Shown here: positions 1 to 7,400 of the stretch, one piece after another
Layout: each line of letters opens with the position of its first letter
How positions within the stretch are numbered: position 1 is the first letter of the stretch
NCBI GenBank assembly: GCA_025965755.1
Contig: JAOPWI010000395.1
Location: 1-18,246 of the forward strand
Length of the DNA: 18,246 bases
Reading direction: 5' to 3'
Source: Frankiales bacterium
Lineage (GTDB): Bacteria; Actinomycetota; Actinomycetes; Mycobacteriales; SCTD01
Program-made: the position numbers and the translations under genes
Notes under the pieces: model-generated
The model's input: only the letters and a program-made list of their open reading frames with translations
Told to the model about the DNA's origin: nothing
Database searches by the model: none

Positions 1-580
1 CCAGGCGGCTCCGGTCGGCGCCCAGCACGTCCGGCAGCGGGCCGACCAGGTAGCGCCCGGCCCGCTCCTCGCCCAGGGCCGGCAGCCCACCGGCGCCGAG
101 CGGGTTGGGCCGGCCCCAGGTGCCGGACGCATCCACCACGGCGCGAGCGCGCAGCTCCCCCACGGTCCCGTCGCGGTCCCGCACCCGCAGCACGAACGGC
201 CGCTCGGCCCGGCCGATGCTGCGGCTCTTGTCCATGCCCTCGCGGGTGACGGCGAGGACCTGCCGACCGAGCTGGACCGCATCGCCGAGCAGGCCGGCGA
301 GCGGGGCCAGGTACAGCTCGGCCAGCTCGGCGCCGGTCGGCGGCACCGGCGTGTCCGGGCGGCTCCAGCCGGTGGCCGCCAGCAGCCGCTCGGCCGTCGG
401 GTCGACCAGGTAGGTCCAGGGGGTGAAGGTGCGCACGTGGCCCCAGGCGCGGACCGCCGCGCCGGCCTCGTCGCCGGCCTCCAGCACGACGAAGGGCAGG
501 CCGCGGTCGGCCAGGTGCGCCGCGGCGGCCAGACCGACGGGTCCGGCGCCGATGACGGCAACGGGAAGGGGAGTGCTCAT
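1..580 (-). CDS. FAD/NAD(P)-dependent oxidoreductase, ars-associated (C-terminus cut by window edge)
   Basis: The first 193 residues of a flavoprotein monooxygenase/oxidoreductase are visible; the rest lies beyond base 1. The protein opens with a Rossmann dinucleotide motif GAGPVG (residues 11-16) directly after the start, followed by an LEAG acidic strand end, which binds the ADP part of FAD. An ASGTWG segment further on is the usual second FAD-binding stretch. The ATG at 580-578 has a GGAG ribosome site about seven bases upstream. It is divergent from arsR and shares its 94-bp control region. Flavoproteins of this type commonly sit beside ArsR genes in actinobacterial arsenic loci (ArsO-like), so a role in arsenic response is inferred from context; the actual substrate cannot be read from the sequence. 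Confidence 0.85.
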   Translation of the reverse strand, partial: MSTPLPVAVIGAGPVGLAAAAHLADRGLPFVVLEAGDEAGAAVRAWGHVRTFTPWTYLVDPTAERLLAATGWSRPDTPVPPTGAELAELYLAPLAGLLGDAVQLGRQVLAVTREGMDKSRSIGRAERPFVLRVRDRDGTVGELRARAVVDASGTWGRPNPLGAGGLPALGEERAGRYLVGPLPDVLGADRSRL

Positions 581-606
581 GACGGCTCCTGCGAGAGGGA
601 CGTAGT

Positions 607-622
607 ATCGACATGCGTCGAT
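607..622. promoter_or_regulatory. Candidate ArsR operator, copy 1
   Basis: Perfect 6-4-6 inverted repeat ATCGAC-ATGC-GTCGAT in the divergent region between the flavoprotein gene and arsR. The flanks are also shared with copy 2 (T before and GGA after the repeat), which argues for a selected site rather than chance. It sits near the predicted transcription start of the minus-strand gene. Confidence 0.65.
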
Positions 623-628
623 GGAATG

Positions 629-657
629 ACCCTACGGGATCTATCGACGCCTGTCGA
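629..657 (-). promoter_or_regulatory. Possible promoter of the flavoprotein gene
   Basis: On the minus strand a TCGACA -35-like element (657-652) is followed after 17 bases by TAGGGT (634-629), which fits the actinobacterial TANNNT -10. The -35 lies inside operator copy 2 and the start would fall near operator copy 1, so repressor binding would occlude it. This is a pattern match only. Confidence 0.35.
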
Positions 658-658
658 T
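643..658. promoter_or_regulatory. Candidate ArsR operator, copy 2
   Basis: Perfect 6-4-6 inverted repeat ATCGAC-GCCT-GTCGAT. Its centre is 36 bp from that of copy 1, and it ends five bases before the arsR ribosome site. Binding here would block arsR initiation, consistent with autorepression by a metalloregulator and relief by As(III)/Sb(III). Confidence 0.65.
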
Positions 659-674
659 GGATTGAGGAGAACCC

Positions 675-1028
675 GTGGCCGTGCGCGAGGCACCCGTACT
701 GGTGCAGCCCGAGGTCGACGCCTGCTGCGCGCCGCTGCAGGCCACGCCGCTCGAGGCTCCGGAGGCAGCGGAGCTGGCCCGGCGGTTCGGCGCCCTCAGT
801 GACCCGGTCCGGCTGCGGCTGCTCAGCCTGCTGGCCACCTCGCCCGACGGTGCGGTGTGCGTGTGCGACCTGGTCGAGCCGGTCGGCAAGAGCCAGCCGA
901 CCGTCAGCCACCACCTCAAGGTGCTGCGCGACGCCGGCCTGGTGACCAGCGAGAAGCGCGGCACCAACGTCTGGTACGCCGCGGTGCCGGCCGCGCTCGC
1001 CGGCCTGCGCGAGGCGCTCGCCGGATAG
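675..1028 (+). CDS. arsR: ArsR/SmtB-family metalloregulatory repressor
   Basis: A 117-residue winged-helix repressor, expected to be a dimer that leaves DNA when it binds a metalloid. The N-terminus carries a Cys pair (C17, C18). The helix before the recognition region has CVCDL with C62 and C64, the arsenic-sensing motif of classical ArsR, but Val67 stands where the third Cys of the CVCDLC type would be. The recognition helix reads SQPTVSHHLKVLRDAGLV (residues 73-90), typical of the family, followed by the wing EKRGTNVWY. GTG at 675 is chosen because GAGGAG (664-669) precedes it at good spacing. It is divergent from a flavoprotein gene and probably represses both genes through the two operators upstream. 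The N-terminal Cys pair resembles the Corynebacterium ArsR metal site (from memory), so the effector is most likely As(III)/Sb(III). Confidence 0.93.
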   Translation: MAVREAPVLVQPEVDACCAPLQATPLEAPEAAELARRFGALSDPVRLRLLSLLATSPDGAVCVCDLVEPVGKSQPTVSHHLKVLRDAGLVTSEKRGTNVWYAAVPAALAGLREALAG

Positions 1029-1051
1029 TTCGGCGACCCCGCGCGCTCCCC

Positions 1052-1067
1052 GACCGACCGCTCGGTC
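1052..1067. promoter_or_regulatory. TetR-type operator-like inverted repeat upstream of the acyl-CoA synthetase gene
   Basis: GACCGA-CCGC-TCGGTC is an inverted repeat with 14 of 16 bases symmetric, 122 bp before the acyl-CoA synthetase start. The ACCGACCGnTCGGT form matches operators of TetR-family acyl-CoA/fatty-acid regulators (the T. thermophilus PfmR type, from memory). No TetR gene lies in the window, so the regulator would act in trans. Confidence 0.45.
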
Positions 1068-1188
1068 ATGCTGCTGGAGCCGCCCTGCGTCGATCCTTGC
1101 GAAACGGCGAAGGCGGCTGACACAGTGCGATCAGAAGCCGGACCCGCTCGCCGGCGGCCGTCCGGTCCGCGCGTCGAGAGGGGAAGCC

Positions 1189-2733
1189 GTGTACCCGGGT
1201 GTCTGGGTCAAGGAGCAGGCTGACAAGCCCGCCGTCGTGCTCGCCGAAACCGGTGAGCAGGTCACCTACGGGGAGCTGGAGGAGCGCTCGGTCCGGCTGG
1301 CCCACGTGCTGCACGACACCGGCCTGCGCCGGGGTGACGCGATCGCGCTCATCACCGACAACACGCCGCGCGCGTTCGAGGTCTACTGGGCGGCGCTGCG
1401 CTCCGGGCTCTACATCACGGCGGTCAACACGCACCTCACGCCGGACGAGGCCGCCTACATCGTCCGGGACTGCGGGGCCAAGGTCGTCGTGGTCTCCGCC
1501 GCGCTGCGCCCCATGGCCGAGGCGCTGGTGCCCCTGACGCCCGAGGTGCAGCTGCGCCTGGCGTACGGCGGCGAGGTCAGCGACCACTCCTCCTACGACG
1601 AGGCGCTCGCGAAGGGGTCGCCGGTGCCCTTCGCGGACCAGCCCAGCGGCGCGGACATGCTCTACAGCTCCGGCACCACCGGCCGGCCCAAGGGCATCCG
1701 CGCGCCGCTCCCCGACCGCCAGGTCGGCGAGCCGGGCAACACGGTCGTCGCCGTCTTCGGGATGCTCTACGGCTTCGACACCGAGACCGTCTACCTCTCC
1801 CCCGCGCCGATCTACCACGCCGCGCCGCTGCGCTTCTGCGCCGCGATCCAGTCGCTCGGCGGCACCGTCGTGCTCATGAAGAAGTTCGACCCCGAGCAGG
1901 CGCTGGCCAACATCCAGAAGCACCGCGTCACGCACAGCCAGTGGGTGCCGACGATGTTCGTCCGCATGCTCAAGCTGCCGCAGGACGTCCGCGAGAAGTA
2001 CGACGTGAGCAGCCTCAAGGTCGCCGTGCACGCCGCCGCTCCGTGCCCGGTCGACGTCAAGCACAAGATGATCGAGTGGTGGGGCCCGGTGCTTCAGGAG
2101 TACTACTCCTCCACCGAGGGCGCCGGAGCGACGTTCATCAGCAGCGAGCAGTGGCTGGCCCACCCGGGCTCGGTCGGCCAGGCGGCCGTCGGGATCATCC
2201 ACATCTGCGATGACGAGGGCGTCGAGCTGCCGGTCGGGCAGATCGGCACCGTCTTCTTCGAGCAGGAGCAGATGCCCTTCAGCTACTACAACGACCCCGA
2301 GAAGACCAAGGCCGCCCAGCACCCCGAGCACCCCAACTGGACGACGATGGGCGACGTCGGCTACGTCGACGGGGAGGGCTTCCTCTACCTGACCGACCGC
2401 AAGTCGTTCATGATCATTTCGGGCGGGGTGAACATCTACCCGCAGGAGGTCGAGGACGCGCTGACGCTGCACCCGGCCGTTCTGGACGTCGCCGTCATCG
2501 GCATTCCCGACGAGGTCATGGGCGAGCAGGTCAAGGCGGTCGTCGAGGCGGCCCCCGGTCACACCCCCGGCCCGGAGCTGGCCGAGGAGCTGACGGCGTT
2601 CCTGCGCCAGCACATCGCCGGCTACAAGGTGCCGCGCTCCATCGACTTCACCGAGCAGCTGCCGCGCACCCCCACGGGCAAGCTGCTCAAGCGCGTGCTC
2701 CGCGACGGCTACCAGGCACAGGCCTCGGCGTGA
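1189..2733 (+). CDS. AMP-forming acyl-CoA synthetase (FadD/ligase family)
   Basis: A 514-residue ANL-superfamily enzyme that activates a carboxylic acid to its acyl-AMP and then its CoA thioester. Visible motifs in order: phosphate loop YSSGTTGRPKG (159-169), YYSSTEG (305-311) for adenine contact, GDVGYVD (388-394) with Asp389 for ribose, hinge YLTDRK (400-405), and C-terminal PTGK with Lys498 as the catalytic lysine. All core residues are intact and the length is typical. GTG at 1189 has a GAGAGGGGAAG ribosome site just upstream. The stop overlaps the next start by four bases (GTGA), so it is co-translated with the AtuA-family gene. That partner and the facing SDR genes suggest a terpenoid or branched/cyclic acid substrate; the sequence does not say which. 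Confidence 0.93.
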   Translation: MYPGVWVKEQADKPAVVLAETGEQVTYGELEERSVRLAHVLHDTGLRRGDAIALITDNTPRAFEVYWAALRSGLYITAVNTHLTPDEAAYIVRDCGAKVVVVSAALRPMAEALVPLTPEVQLRLAYGGEVSDHSSYDEALAKGSPVPFADQPSGADMLYSSGTTGRPKGIRAPLPDRQVGEPGNTVVAVFGMLYGFDTETVYLSPAPIYHAAPLRFCAAIQSLGGTVVLMKKFDPEQALANIQKHRVTHSQWVPTMFVRMLKLPQDVREKYDVSSLKVAVHAAAPCPVDVKHKMIEWWGPVLQEYYSSTEGAGATFISSEQWLAHPGSVGQAAVGIIHICDDEGVELPVGQIGTVFFEQEQMPFSYYNDPEKTKAAQHPEHPNWTTMGDVGYVDGEGFLYLTDRKSFMIISGGVNIYPQEVEDALTLHPAVLDVAVIGIPDEVMGEQVKAVVEAAPGHTPGPELAEELTAFLRQHIAGYKVPRSIDFTEQLPRTPTGKLLKRVLRDGYQAQASA

Positions 2734-4490
2734 CGCGCCGGGCGCTGCGGCTCGGCACCTTCTCGGGCTACCTCGGCGACCGCTACACCGCGATCGACGA
2801 GGCGATGGCCGGCGACCCGGTCGACGTCCTCATCGGCGACTACCTGGCCGAGGTCACGCTCGCCGCGCTGTCGTTCCGGCACCGGGCCGACCCCGACCGC
2901 GGCTACGTCGAGTACGTCCTGGACCAGCTGCGGCCGCACCTGCCCGCGCTGGCCGAGCGGGGCACCAAGGTCGTGACCAACGCGGGCGGGTTCAGCCCGG
3001 CCGGGCTGGCCGCGGCGATCCGCGCGGAGGCCGCGCGGGCCGGCGTCGTCCTCAGCGTGGCGCACGTCGAGGGCGACGACGTCCTGTCGCGCCTGCCGGA
3101 CTACCAGGCCCGCGGGCACCTGCTCGAGAACCTCGACGGGGGCGCGCCCCTGAGCGAGTGGGGCGTCGAGCCGCTGGCCGCGAACGCCTATCTCGGCGGC
3201 TGGGGCATCGCCGCTGCGCTGGCCGAGGGCGCCGACGTCGTGGTGTGCGGACGCGTCACCGACGCCTCCCTGGTCGCCGGCCCGGCAGCGTGGTGGCACG
3301 GCTGGTCGCGCGACGACTACGACGCCCTGGCGGGCGCCGTGACGGCCGGCCACATCATCGAGTGCGGCGCCCACGCCACGGGCGGCAACTTCTCCGGCTT
3401 CCTGACGGTCCCGGACAACCTCGTGCCCGGCTTCCCCATCGCCGAGATCGAGGCCGACGGCAGCAGCGTGATCACCAAGCACGGCCGCGACGGCGGCATG
3501 GTCACCGTCGACACCGTGACGGCGCAGCTGGTCTACGAGATCCAGGGACCGGTCTACCTCAACCCCGACGTGACCGTGCACCTGGACACCGTCCAGCTGG
3601 CGCAGGAGGGCCCGGACCGCGTACGCCTGACCGGCGCGACCGGCTCGCCGCCGCCGCCCACGACGAAGGTGGCGGCGTTCGCGCTGCTGGGGCACCAGGT
3701 CGTCGGCACGACGTACGTCACCGCGCCGGAGATCGACGCGAAGGTCGACCTGCTGCAACGGCAGCTGAGCCGCGACCTGCCCGAAGGTGTGGAGCTGTCG
3801 TTCCTGCGGCTGGGCACGGCGGCCGAGGACCCCGAGACGCAGTGGGACGCGACCGTCACCCTGCGGGTGCTGGCCACCTCGCAGGACCTCGACGCGCTCA
3901 CGAGGTGCGACCTCGGCGCCCGCCTCGGCAGCCTCTACCTGCAGAGCATTCCGGGTTTCTACACCGACGTGGCCGCCGGTCCGCTGGGCAAGCCGCGCGC
4001 CCGCGTCGACTACTGGCCGGCCCTGCTGGACCAGCGCGAGGTCCCGGTCCGCACCGTCCTGGAGGACGGCCGCGTCGTCGAGATCGCCCCGCCGGCGCAG
4101 ACCGCCGTGGTGCGCCAGCCGGTGCACCCGGAGCCGGCCGAGGAGCCCCCCAGCGGGCCGCTGCGGCGGGTGCCGCTCGGCACGCTGGCGCACGCGCGCG
4201 CCGGTGACAAGGGCGGCAACTCCAACGTCGGCCTGTGGGTCAGCGACCCGCGCGCCTGGCCATGGCTGCGCGCGGCGCTGACCACCGCGGAGCTGCGCCG
4301 CCTCCTGCCGGAGCTCAAGGACCTCGAGGTGGTGCGGCACGAGCTGCCGCACCTGCGGGCCGTGCACTTCGTGCTGCGCGGCCTGCTGGGCACCGGCGGC
4401 TCGTCCAACACCCGTGTCGATCCGGTCGGCAAGGCGGTCGGCGAGTACCTGCGCGCCAAGCACGTGCTGGTGCCGGAGGAGCTGCTCTAG
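2730..4490 (+). CDS. AtuA-family protein (acyclic terpene utilization, DUF1446)
   Basis: A 586-residue protein of the AtuA/DUF1446 family. The N-terminal domain (about 1-450) shows the family signatures FSGYLGDR (11-18), TNAGG and a conserved CGRVTDASL stretch. A C-terminal domain of about 100 residues starts near 475 and carries GDKGGNSN (492-499) and GTGGSSNTRVDPVGK, the usual AtuA-like tail. In Pseudomonas, atuA heads the citronellol/geraniol catabolic cluster, but its biochemical role is not settled, so no reaction is assigned. The GTG start overlaps the stop of the acyl-CoA synthetase gene (GTGA), indicating translational coupling and a shared pathway. Its stop lies one base from the stop of the convergent SDR gene, leaving no room for an intrinsic terminator between them. 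Confidence 0.9.
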   Translation: MTRRALRLGTFSGYLGDRYTAIDEAMAGDPVDVLIGDYLAEVTLAALSFRHRADPDRGYVEYVLDQLRPHLPALAERGTKVVTNAGGFSPAGLAAAIRAEAARAGVVLSVAHVEGDDVLSRLPDYQARGHLLENLDGGAPLSEWGVEPLAANAYLGGWGIAAALAEGADVVVCGRVTDASLVAGPAAWWHGWSRDDYDALAGAVTAGHIIECGAHATGGNFSGFLTVPDNLVPGFPIAEIEADGSSVITKHGRDGGMVTVDTVTAQLVYEIQGPVYLNPDVTVHLDTVQLAQEGPDRVRLTGATGSPPPPTTKVAAFALLGHQVVGTTYVTAPEIDAKVDLLQRQLSRDLPEGVELSFLRLGTAAEDPETQWDATVTLRVLATSQDLDALTRCDLGARLGSLYLQSIPGFYTDVAAGPLGKPRARVDYWPALLDQREVPVRTVLEDGRVVEIAPPAQTAVVRQPVHPEPAEEPPSGPLRRVPLGTLAHARAGDKGGNSNVGLWVSDPRAWPWLRAALTTAELRRLLPELKDLEVVRHELPHLRAVHFVLRGLLGTGGSSNTRVDPVGKAVGEYLRAKHVLVPEELL

Positions 4491-4491
4491 T

Positions 4492-5271
4492 TCAGGCGTT
4501 GCGGGCGAGCAGCCCGCCGTCGACCACCAGCACCGCGCCGGTCATGTAGCGAGACGCGGGCAGGGAGAAGTTCAGCGTCGCGTGGGCGACCTCCTCCGGC
4601 TCGCCGTAGCGGCCGAGTGCCGTGCGGCGGCGGGCGAACACCGCCTTGTCGGCGTCCGGGATGTCGGCGGTGATGCCGGTGTTGATCGGGCCCGGGCACA
4701 CGCAGTTGACGGTGATGCCCTCGCGGCCGAGTTCGACCGCGAGGGCCCTGGTCAGGCCGACCACGCCGTGCTTGGCGGCGGTGTACGGGCTCATGTCGCG
4801 GGTGGCGCCCCACGCCTCGGTGGAGGCGATGTTGACGATGCGCGGGTCCGGCGCCTGCCGCAGGTGCGGCAGGGCGGCCCGGATGACCCGGGTCTGCCCG
4901 GTCAGCAGGACGTCCAGGCTCCAGGCCCAGGTCTCCTCGAACGCGTCACCGTCGATCTTGGTGGCCCGGGCCGCGCCGGCGTTGTTGACCACGACGTCCA
5001 GCCGGCCCCAGCGGGCGGCCACCTCGCCGACGACCCGCTCAACCGCGGCCGGGTCCGTGACGTCCATCGCCCAGCCGGCAGCCGTGCCGCCCGCCGCGAC
5101 GATGGTCTCGGCGACGGCCTGCACGTCCTGCGCCGACAGGTCGGTCACGGCGACCTTCGCGCCCTCGTCGGCGAACAGCTGGGCGGTCGCCAGGCCCATG
5201 CCGGAGGCGGCGCCGGTGACCAGCACGACCGACCCCTGGACGGACCGGCTCAGCGCCGTCAGCCGCGGCAC
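4492..5271 (-). CDS. Short-chain dehydrogenase/reductase (SDR), first of tandem pair
   Basis: A 259-residue classical SDR, NAD(P)(H)-dependent. It shows TGAASGMG cofactor loop (19-26), Asp44 at the end of strand 2 (favours NAD(H)), NNAG (96-99), Ser150 and YTAAK with Tyr163 and Lys167. The position of the helix-4 catalytic Asn is Leu122 (context LDVLLTG), so the usual Asn-Ser-Tyr-Lys tetrad is incomplete. GTG at 5271-5269, two bases after the upstream SDR stop, is chosen over a longer in-frame extension that would run back through the upstream gene. The upstream SDR, on the same strand, is probably co-transcribed. Family members oxidise hydroxy-acyl-CoAs or alcohols; here a step in acyl-CoA or terpenoid catabolism is inferred from neighbours. 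Confidence 0.9.
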   Translation of the reverse strand: MPRLTALSRSVQGSVVLVTGAASGMGLATAQLFADEGAKVAVTDLSAQDVQAVAETIVAAGGTAAGWAMDVTDPAAVERVVGEVAARWGRLDVVVNNAGAARATKIDGDAFEETWAWSLDVLLTGQTRVIRAALPHLRQAPDPRIVNIASTEAWGATRDMSPYTAAKHGVVGLTRALAVELGREGITVNCVCPGPINTGITADIPDADKAVFARRRTALGRYGEPEEVAHATLNFSLPASRYMTGAVLVVDGGLLARNA

Positions 5272-5273
5272 GG

Positions 5274-6086
<813 letters not shown>

Positions 6087-6120
6087 GCCTGTCTCCTGCC
6101 TAGGGGAACCGGGACTTGCG

Positions 6121-6135
6121 CCCGTCGGGGACGGG
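6121..6135 (-). terminator. Small hairpin after the LLM oxidoreductase gene
   Basis: CCCGTC-GGG-GACGGG forms a six-base stem with a three-base loop, 36 bases beyond the LLM stop and before the SDR start. No T-run follows. It may be a weak terminator or processing site, or just G+C-rich chance. Confidence 0.2.
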
Positions 6136-6170
6136 GCCGAGCACGTCCCGCCACCTGCCGGGACCACCGG

Positions 6171-7211
6171 TCACGCCGACAGCGTGCGGATCGTCTCCAT
6201 GTCCTGCAGGCGGCCCTGCGGCGTCGGCGCCAGCGGACGCAGGTTCAGGGTGGTCACGCCGGCAGCGGTGAAGGCCGCCAGCCGCTCCTTGACGTACGAC
6301 GCCGGGCCGACCAGCGAGGTCGCCCGCAGCAGGTCGGCCGGGACAGCCGCGGCCGCCTCCTGCTTGCGGCCGGACAGGTACAGGTCCTGAATCTTCTCGG
6401 CCTCGGCCTCGTAGCCGTAGCGGCGGGTGAGGTCGTTGTAGAAGTTCTTGCCACGGGCGCCCATGCCGCCGATGTAGAGCGCCATCTGCGGGCGGCCGAG
6501 CTCGAGCAGGTGGTCGACGTCCTCGCCGATCGCCAGGGTGCAGCCGACGACGACATCGAGCGGCCCGAGGTCGGGGCTGCGCTTGGCGAAGCCCTCCTGC
6601 AGCGACGCGCCCCACACGTCCCCGGCCTTCTCCGGGTGGTAGAAGATCGGCTCCCAGCCCTCGGCCAGCTCGGCGGCCAGGGCGACGTTCTTCGGGCCGA
6701 TCGCCGCCAGCATCACCGGGATCCGGTCGCGCACCGGGTGGTTGATGATGCGCAGCGGCTTGCCCAGGCCGGTGCCCTGGCCGGCCGGCAGCGGCACGGT
6801 GTAGTACCTGCCCTCGAACTGCACCTTCTCGCGGCGCCACACCTGGCGGCAGATCTCGATGACCTCGCGGGTACGGCCGAGCGGCGCGTCGTACGGCACG
6901 CCGTGGAAGCCCTCGACGACCTGCGGGCCGGAGGCGCCGATGCCGAGCACGAAACGGCCGTTGGACACGTAGTCCAGGCCGGCCGCGGTCATCGCGGTGA
7001 GCGTCGGCGTGCGCGTGTAGAGCTGCAGGATGCCGGAGGCCAGCTGCACCCGGTCGGTCTTGGCAGCCAGGTAGCCCAGCTGGCTGACGGCGTCGAAGCT
7101 GTACGCCTCCGGGACGAAGACGATGTCCAGGCCCGCGCGCTCGTAGTCCTGCAGCGCTCCGACGGTCTCCATGAAGCCGCCGGAGTAGTCCAGTGGCATG
7201 CCGATCCGCAC
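6171..7211 (-). CDS. LLM-class F420-dependent oxidoreductase
   Basis: A 346-residue luciferase-like monooxygenase-fold (TIM barrel) protein. Indicative segments are ERAGLDIVFVPEAY near residues 24-37, KTDRVQLASGI (51-61), SNGRFVLGIGASGPQVVEGFHG (split across 83-104) and PVMLAAIGPKNVALAAELAEGW in the middle, all standard for F420-binding actinobacterial members. Such enzymes use F420 (or FMN) for hydride transfer or mono-oxygenation of diverse substrates. GTG at 7211 is preferred because GAGGGAG lies about five bases upstream; an internal ATG four codons later is the alternative. It is the first gene of a probable three-gene minus-strand unit with the two SDRs (84-bp gap). F420 use is inferred from family and likely host. 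Confidence 0.88.
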   Translation of the reverse strand: MRIGMPLDYSGGFMETVGALQDYERAGLDIVFVPEAYSFDAVSQLGYLAAKTDRVQLASGILQLYTRTPTLTAMTAAGLDYVSNGRFVLGIGASGPQVVEGFHGVPYDAPLGRTREVIEICRQVWRREKVQFEGRYYTVPLPAGQGTGLGKPLRIINHPVRDRIPVMLAAIGPKNVALAAELAEGWEPIFYHPEKAGDVWGASLQEGFAKRSPDLGPLDVVVGCTLAIGEDVDHLLELGRPQMALYIGGMGARGKNFYNDLTRRYGYEAEAEKIQDLYLSGRKQEAAAAVPADLLRATSLVGPASYVKERLAAFTAAGVTTLNLRPLAPTPQGRLQDMETIRTLSA

Positions 7212-7330
7212 GTGATCTCCCTCGTCGTCGCAGCCGGGGCGGGCGTGGACCGTGCCTCCGGGCGGCCAGCAGACCGGGAGTCGACGCGCATGTCAACCCG
7301 GGTCCGCCCGCGCGGCTGCGGCCTGCCTGG

Positions 7331-7336
7331 CACGAT
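7331..7336 (+). promoter_or_regulatory. Leaderless-type -10 element before a GTG
   Basis: CACGAT lies seven bases before GTG 7344, the spacing expected if that GTG is the transcript 5' end. Similar hexamers occur six bases before the kinase GTG (CACGGT) and the aat GTG (TACCGT), which supports a real pattern. No clear -35 is visible. Confidence 0.35.
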
Positions 7337-7343
7337 CAGCACC

Positions 7344-7400
7344 GTGACCCGGCGTCGACGTGCAGGCCAGGCGCCGGTGCTGCGCGTGTCGCCGGCGTGA
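7344..7400 (+). CDS. Possible leaderless 18-codon upstream ORF coupled to ktrB
   Basis: GTG at 7344 begins an 18-residue basic peptide (MTRRRRAG...) whose TGA (7398-7400) overlaps the ktrB GTG (7397-7399) as GTGA. The ktrB start has no good ribosome site of its own, so terminating ribosomes could supply initiation. This would be a leader peptide rather than a functional protein. It could instead be a chance frame within the 5' region. Confidence 0.3.
   Translation: MTRRRRAGQAPVLRVSPA

Noticed and set aside
1066..2613. Long antisense reading frame opposite the acyl-CoA synthetase gene
   Set aside because: Composition (Arg, Gly, Val, Asp repeats) is that of a high-G+C shadow frame, and the opposite strand has a full set of ligase motifs.
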